From: Candidatus Electrothrix marina
GTDB lineage: Bacteria > Desulfobacterota > Desulfobulbia > Desulfobulbales > Desulfobulbaceae
Reading direction: 5' to 3'
Assembly: GCA_004028495.1 (NCBI GenBank)
Contig: MTKS01000051.1
Span: forward strand, 1 to 8,131
DNA length: 8,131 bases
Every line of letters starts with the position of its first letter. Position 1 is the first letter of the stretch. This document shows positions 4,994-8,131 of the stretch, piece after piece. The position numbers and the translations under genes were made by a program. The notes beneath the pieces are model-generated. The model worked only from the letters and a program-made list of their open reading frames with translations, did not search any database and was not told where the DNA came from.

Positions 4994-5674
4994 TCAACGT
5001 TGCATAAGGAGATTCAACCTCTCCAGCCCGGCCTTGAGATCATCCGGTATCGTAACGTCATTCAAAAAAATTTTATCAACTGTTACCCCCTTTCCATACA
5101 TGTTCTCATGAAGAGTGTCACGCGACCCGCCAAAGAGGAGTTCCAGTTCGACCAAAGCGATTCCAACCCCGATTCCATCTGAAAAGCTATCACTGCCCGG
5201 TATCATCATCACCTTGTATCCCCAAGCTAACCAAACGCCTTCGCTGCTGACGTTTAAGTTCACACTACGCTTAGCGAATTTAATGGCATCGTCTCGATTT
5301 TTAAACAGGATCAGACAATCAAATGCGTTGACTTGGAAGGCAGCCAGTCCGGCACTCAATCCTCCAGCACTTACAAACGAAGGCGGACCGAATTCCTTCT
5401 TCACCGGGTCTTTCACATAAACCGAGGCAGACCAGCCCATAGCGGTAACCACGAAATATCCCAAAGGGTACTTACCAAGTGAAATGAGCGCGACGCCCTC
5501 ATAGTCGGACAGGTTGTACAGATTGTACTTGTCTGCAATTTCTTCCATTGATTCAATGTCACTGATAGCCTTTGCGACACCAGCACTCCTTTTGGAGGAG
5601 CAACCCGTCACCAGCGCGAGCATCAACAATACAACTATAGTTCCGGAACACCAAATACTCATTGCTTTCTTCAT
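4994..5674 (-). CDS. Lipoprotein with SYLF/YSC84-like domain
   Basis: A 226-aa secreted lipoprotein. The N-terminus has a basic start (MKKAM), a hydrophobic core and a lipobox LVTGC (21-25), so Cys25 is the expected lipidated residue, followed by SSKRSAG. The mature part resembles the SYLF (YSC84) lipid-binding domain: DYEGVALISLGKYPLGYFVV (about 58-77), then VSAGGLSAGLAAFQVNAFDC (101-120) and FKNRDDAIKFA, ending in a VDKIFLNDVTIPDDL tail. SYLF proteins bind phosphoinositides in eukaryotes; their bacterial lipoprotein relatives are poorly characterised, so no specific function is assigned. A ribosome binding site reading AAGGGG lies 6 bases before the ATG on the minus strand. It faces modC tail to tail and appears to be a single-gene unit, unrelated by context to molybdate transport. 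Confidence 0.7.
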   Translation of the reverse strand: MKKAMSIWCSGTIVVLLMLALVTGCSSKRSAGVAKAISDIESMEEIADKYNLYNLSDYEGVALISLGKYPLGYFVVTAMGWSASVYVKDPVKKEFGPPSFVSAGGLSAGLAAFQVNAFDCLILFKNRDDAIKFAKRSVNLNVSSEGVWLAWGYKVMMIPGSDSFSDGIGVGIALVELELLFGGSRDTLHENMYGKGVTVDKIFLNDVTIPDDLKAGLERLNLLMQR

Positions 5675-6033
5675 TTCGTTCCCCTTTTGCTTTCAATCCC
5701 GCCATTCTGTCCGCTACGTACTCTTCCGGTCACACTGCCACATCCAGAATATTCACCAGCCTGCCCTGATAGTCATTGCGGATCATCTTCCAAAATGCGG
5801 TGTAGTCATTATTTCCGCTCCGCCCGCACCTCCCTTCTTTATATCCAGCGTGAAAAAAACTATCTTCCTATTGACATAGAAAGGTATGCTCCGTAAGTTG
5901 GCTTGTAGTGATGTATCAATTGAAGAAGGGAAATGCAGACGCATGACTACGTATGATTTTAAGGAATATATTCCTACCCATAGCATAAACCATAAACGTT
6001 TTCAGTTGTCAACACTGTTATATTGCCGCAATT
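5675..6033. other. Mostly gene-free interval, AT-rich in its right half
   Basis: This stretch of about 360 bases between the minus-strand lipoprotein and the HAD remnant holds no convincing intact gene. On the minus strand a 45-codon open frame (5730-5867, stop 5730-5732) ends in NDYTAFWKMIRNDYQGRLVN then ILDVAV. It reads like the tail of a protein but lacks a start, and a stop lies directly upstream. On the plus strand TTGACA at 5871-5876 is a perfect -35 hexamer, with only a poor -10 (TAAGTT at 5894-5899) after 17 bases. The other open frames in it are short and unlike protein. Confidence 0.5.
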
Positions 6034-6298
6034 CTATATTACTTTCAAAATGTGACCGCAAGTTCATTGGTCGGAGCCGCGAAATCCGATCCCCGTATAT
6101 TTTAACTCCGCTTTAAATGACCTCAATGTACAAACCGAGAAAAGTATTTTTGTTGACGATGCAAAGAATAAAACCGATGGTGCTCGTGCAATGGGATTCA
6201 CATCTTTTCATCTCAAAAGAAAAGGGAAATGCCAAGAAGTCTGGGCCATTAAAAATTTGACTGAAATGGTTGAGCATCATAAAGCGGCAATAGAATAA
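6034..6298 (+). pseudogene. HAD-superfamily hydrolase, C-terminal remnant with frameshift
   Basis: Two adjacent frames together spell the C-terminal part of a family-IA haloacid-dehalogenase-like hydrolase. The first frame reads FQNVTASSLVGAAKSDPRIF (6043-6102), matching the 'S...G..KPDPRIF' motif that supplies the conserved lysine. It then hits a stop at 6103-6105. Shifting by one base at the TTTT run (6100-6103) continues as NSALNDLNVQTEKSIFVDD and AKNKTDGARAMGFTSFHLKR, the family's 'AL..L.V.PE..IFVDD...N..GAR..GM' motif with the Mg-binding acidic pair at 6155-6160, ending at 6296-6298. Removing one T restores a single frame. The N-terminal half with the nucleophile DxD motif is not found upstream, so the gene is both truncated and frameshifted. 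A sequencing error could explain the frameshift but not the missing half. Confidence 0.7.
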
Positions 6299-6329
6299 AA
6301 GGCTGCCGTCCTTTCGCCCGCTCAGGATG

Positions 6330-6347
6330 CCCCTCCCCCTCCACCCC
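6330..6347 (+). other. C-rich tract before the DUF3124 gene
   Basis: Three C-runs (CCCC, CCCCC, CCCC) fall within 18 bases, with a further CCC at 6317-6319. The opposite strand therefore carries matching G-runs with spacers of 4, 1 and 10 bases, a loose G-quadruplex pattern. It ends 8 bases before the ribosome binding site of the downstream gene. It may be chance. Confidence 0.3.
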
Positions 6348-6366
6348 GAATAATCGGAGATAAAAA

Positions 6367-6921
6367 ATGCGCTTATTTTCAGCAAAAACAACGGGCCTGC
6401 TCCTGGCAACTCTTTTATTCTTCGGTTGCAGCCCCCAGGATGAGGAGGCACCTCCTCCGGAATCTCCGGAAGAGGAAACTGTCTTTATTCATGATATCAC
6501 CATAACAACCGGCCAAACCATCTTTGTCCCGGCCTACTCCGAAGTGCATTATTCCGGTAAAAATTTAACCATGAAACTGGCTGTGACCCTGACCATCCAT
6601 AATACGGATTTCACGCACCCTATTATCGTCACATCAGTTCGTTATTATAATACAAAAGGAAAAATGGTGAAAGAATACCTACCCAAACCGCAACGCTTAG
6701 GCCCGATGGCCTCGGCGGATTTCTTTGTAGACACCGGCCAGCAGACCGGTGGGGTGGGAACGAACTTCATTGTCGAGTGGGTGGCTGAGCAGCCTGTTTA
6801 CGAGCCGGTTGTCGAAACCTTAATGCTGAGCAATTCCGGTACGCAGGGGCTTTCCTTTACCAGCTCGGGACGGGTGATCAAGCATATTGAAACCGGCCCG
6901 GCACTCAGGGTGTTACCCTGA
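6367..6921 (+). CDS. DUF3124 lipoprotein
   Basis: A 184-aa protein. Residues 1-20 form a lipoprotein signal with the lipobox LFFGC (17-21), so Cys21 would be lipidated. A proline- and glutamate-rich linker follows (about 24-38). The rest is a DUF3124 domain: GQTIFVPAYSEVHY (48-61), IHNTDFTHPIIVTSVRYYNT (76-95), EYLPKPQRLGPMASADFFVD (102-121) and GTNFIVEWVAEQPVYEPVVE (130-149). The domain's function is unknown; the pattern suggests a beta-sandwich at the cell envelope. A good ribosome binding site, GGAG at 6356-6359, lies 7 bases before the ATG. It follows the HAD remnant by 68 bases and ends in a hairpin that includes its stop codon, suggesting a unit separate from the binding-protein gene downstream. 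Family assignment is from recalled motif pattern. Confidence 0.85.
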   Translation: MRLFSAKTTGLLLATLLFFGCSPQDEEAPPPESPEEETVFIHDITITTGQTIFVPAYSEVHYSGKNLTMKLAVTLTIHNTDFTHPIIVTSVRYYNTKGKMVKEYLPKPQRLGPMASADFFVDTGQQTGGVGTNFIVEWVAEQPVYEPVVETLMLSNSGTQGLSFTSSGRVIKHIETGPALRVLP

Positions 6922-6926
6922 GCCGG
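6898..6926 (+). terminator. Hairpin spanning the stop codon of the DUF3124 gene
   Basis: CTCAGGG at 6904-6910 and CCCTGAG at 6916-6922 form a perfect 7-bp stem with a TGTTA loop. Outside it CCGG (6898-6901) pairs with CCGG (6923-6926) across a two-base bulge. The stop TGA (6919-6921) is inside the right arm. A second hairpin, GCCCC-TTC-GGGGC at 6936-6948, follows. No T-run directly follows either, so termination would be imperfect or the structure may mainly protect the mRNA 3' end. Confidence 0.5.
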
Positions 6927-6935
6927 TTATATACC

Positions 6936-6948
6936 GCCCCTTCGGGGC
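6936..6948 (+). repeat. Second short hairpin with TTC(G) loop
   Basis: GCCCC (6936-6940) and GGGGC (6944-6948) flank TTC. With slight re-pairing this gives the very stable C(UUCG)G tetraloop. It lies 15 bases after the DUF3124 stop and probably works together with the preceding hairpin. Confidence 0.4.
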
Positions 6949-6959
6949 AAGGGAGAAAA

Positions 6960-6989
6960 TGCAATTTTTGGATGCTTTTTTCTTATAAT
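6960..6989 (+). promoter_or_regulatory. Candidate promoter for the LivJ-type gene
   Basis: TATAAT at 6984-6989 is a perfect -10 hexamer. The -35 candidate TGCAAT at 6960-6965, 18 bases upstream, is poor, suggesting a weak or activator-dependent promoter. The resulting leader before the ATG at 7111 would be about 115 bases. Confidence 0.4.
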
Positions 6990-7008
6990 GGATTAAAAAT
7001 GACAGCAG

Positions 7009-7028
7009 GTTGCAGGCAGGATTGCAAC
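7009..7028 (+). promoter_or_regulatory. Stem-loop in the leader of the LivJ-type gene
   Basis: GTTGCA (7009-7014) and TGCAAC (7023-7028) are perfect inverted copies around an 8-base loop. It lies between the TATAAT and the ribosome binding site, so it could be an operator or a small mRNA structure. No known riboswitch fold is recognised. Confidence 0.3.
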
Positions 7029-7110
7029 GCAGGGAAAAACCTCGCGCGGATAACGATTTTCCGCACAGAGAAATAACCAGTAACAAATACGTACCAAGGA
7101 GGACTATGCA

Positions 7111-8131
7111 ATGAATATTTCCGGTAAACTCTGTTCCGTGCTTTCGGTTTTGACCATAAGCACCGGTGCATTCTTTGTCAGTAATTTTGTCGGTGATGCC
7201 CGGGCCGCAGAGCCGGTGAAAATAGGGGTGGCAGGGGCCCACAGCGGCGATCTGGCCTCGTACGGTCTGCCCACGGCTCGGGCGGCGGAGCTTGTTGCGG
7301 AACATATCAATGCGCAAGGAGGAATCAACGGGGCCCCGGTGGAACTTCTGGTTGAAGACGATGTCTGTAAACCGGAAATCGCCACTAATACGGCCACGAA
7401 ACTGGTTTCCGCCGGTGCCAGGGCTGTTATCGGCCATATCTGCTCCAGCGCAACCAAGGCGGCCCTGCCTATTTATGATGAGGCCAACATCATTGTTATC
7501 TCTCCCTCGGCCACGGACAGCGATCTGACCAAGAGCGGTAACCACCCGACGTTTTACAGAACCATTGCCCCAAATGATGCCCAGGCCGCTTCTATTGTCA
7601 ACTTTACGGTTGGGCAATTGCAGGCCCAGAAGATCGCCATTATTCATGATAAAGGGGATTACGGCAAAGGGCTTGCAGAGGATGCGAGAAAAATCATCGA
7701 GGACGGCGCCCTGGCAACCATTGTTCTTTTCGAGGGCATAACGCCCGGTGCTGTTGATTATTCCGCTGTGGTACAGAAAATCAAACGAACCCGAGCTGAT
7801 GCGGTCATCTTTGGCGGCTATCATCCGGAAGCATCAAAGATAGTGACCCAGATGCGCAAAAAAAGAATGAAAACCCTGTTTATTTCCGATGACGGGGTCA
7901 AGGATGACACCTTTATCAAGGTGGGCGGTAAATACGCAGAGGGTGTCTATGCCACCGGTCCGGCCGATGTTTCCGCCAACCCCATTACCCGCCGATATCG
8001 TGAGGCATATATGAAAAAATACGGGGTCGAGCCGGGACCGTTTTTTGATAATGCTGTTGCGGCTGCTCTTGCTTTGACCAATTCGATCCGGGTGGCAGGC
8101 TCCACAGAGACGGAAAAGATTGCCAAGACGC
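7111..8131 (+). CDS. Branched-chain amino-acid-type ABC transporter substrate-binding protein (LivJ/LivK family), cut by window end
   Basis: The visible 340 residues are most of a periplasmic Leu/Ile/Val-binding-type protein, which would bind an amino acid or similar small molecule and hand it to a LivHMGF-like importer. A signal peptide runs to about residue 32 (cleavage after ARA). Family segments follow: VKIGVAGAHSGDLASYG (36-52), AELVAEHINAQGGINGAPVE (58-77), AVIGHICSSATKAALPIYDE (103-122), the ligand-contact region around SPSATDSDLT, FYRTIAPNDAQAA and AVIFGGYHPEA. The start at 7111 is favoured over the ATG at 7106 because AAGGAGG at 7096-7102 is 8 bases before it but only 3 bases from 7106. 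The missing end is probably some 30-50 residues. The true ligand cannot be inferred; family members include binders of urea, amides and aromatic compounds. Partner genes would lie to the right. Confidence 0.93.
   Translation, partial: MNISGKLCSVLSVLTISTGAFFVSNFVGDARAAEPVKIGVAGAHSGDLASYGLPTARAAELVAEHINAQGGINGAPVELLVEDDVCKPEIATNTATKLVSAGARAVIGHICSSATKAALPIYDEANIIVISPSATDSDLTKSGNHPTFYRTIAPNDAQAASIVNFTVGQLQAQKIAIIHDKGDYGKGLAEDARKIIEDGALATIVLFEGITPGAVDYSAVVQKIKRTRADAVIFGGYHPEASKIVTQMRKKRMKTLFISDDGVKDDTFIKVGGKYAEGVYATGPADVSANPITRRYREAYMKKYGVEPGPFFDNAVAAALALTNSIRVAGSTETEKIAKT

Noticed and set aside
5871..5899. TTGACA-17-TAAGTT as a promoter toward the HAD remnant
   Set aside because: The -35 is perfect but the -10 is poor and no intact gene follows.
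5886..6116. 76-codon plus-strand frame before and over the HAD remnant
   Set aside because: It is in a different frame from both HAD segments, has no family pattern, and is explained as a shadow of the remnant.
6913..7824. 303-codon open frame on the minus strand opposite the LivJ-type gene
   Set aside because: The plus strand encodes a clear periplasmic binding protein with signal peptide and strong ribosome binding site.

Overview
The window looks like a chromosomal segment of a Gram-negative, probably anaerobic bacterium. A desulfobacterial (Desulfobacterota, Desulfobulbales-like) host is my best guess. The grounds are two lipobox lipoproteins, one of them a DUF3124 protein of a type I associate with that phylum, plus a periplasmic branched-chain amino-acid-type binding protein and a molybdate ABC transporter. 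This placement is inference; there is no rRNA or marker gene here.

Layout, left to right. (1) 62-811 is modA, the periplasmic molybdate-binding protein. (2) 812-3167 is an interruption of about 2.36 kb between modA and modB. It holds a 67-aa unknown protein, a doubtful small ORF, an orphan HicB-type antitoxin, the 3' stub of a PIN-domain (VapC-like) toxin gene, an orphan Phd/YefM-type antitoxin, an exported protein whose ORF has no stop codon and runs in frame into MazE, and an intact mazEF pair with its own good promoter inside the exported-protein ORF. From about 1600 to 3150 it is visibly more AT-rich than the mod genes. (3) 3168-4925 is modB and modC, completing the molybdate transporter. 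(4) 4994-5674 (minus strand) is a lipoprotein with a SYLF/YSC84-like domain. (5) 5675-6033 is mostly gene-free and AT-rich. (6) 6034-6298 is the C-terminal remnant of a HAD-superfamily hydrolase, broken by a one-base frameshift. (7) 6367-6921 is a DUF3124 lipoprotein, ending in a hairpin that contains its own stop codon. (8) 7111 to the right edge is a LivJ/LivK-type substrate-binding protein, cut by the window end.

ModA, ModB and ModC together form one importer: binding protein, membrane channel and ATPase with a TOBE regulatory domain. The notable architecture is that a cluster of intact, orphaned and decayed toxin-antitoxin parts separates the binding-protein gene from the channel and ATPase genes. 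Expression of modBC may therefore depend on readthrough from, or promoters within, the toxin-antitoxin region. I see no CRISPR array, rRNA, tRNA or insertion sequence, and no wholly new system that can be proved from sequence alone. The most unusual items are the exported-protein/MazE reading-frame fusion, the split mod operon, the PIN stub next to an orphan antitoxin, and the frameshifted HAD gene.
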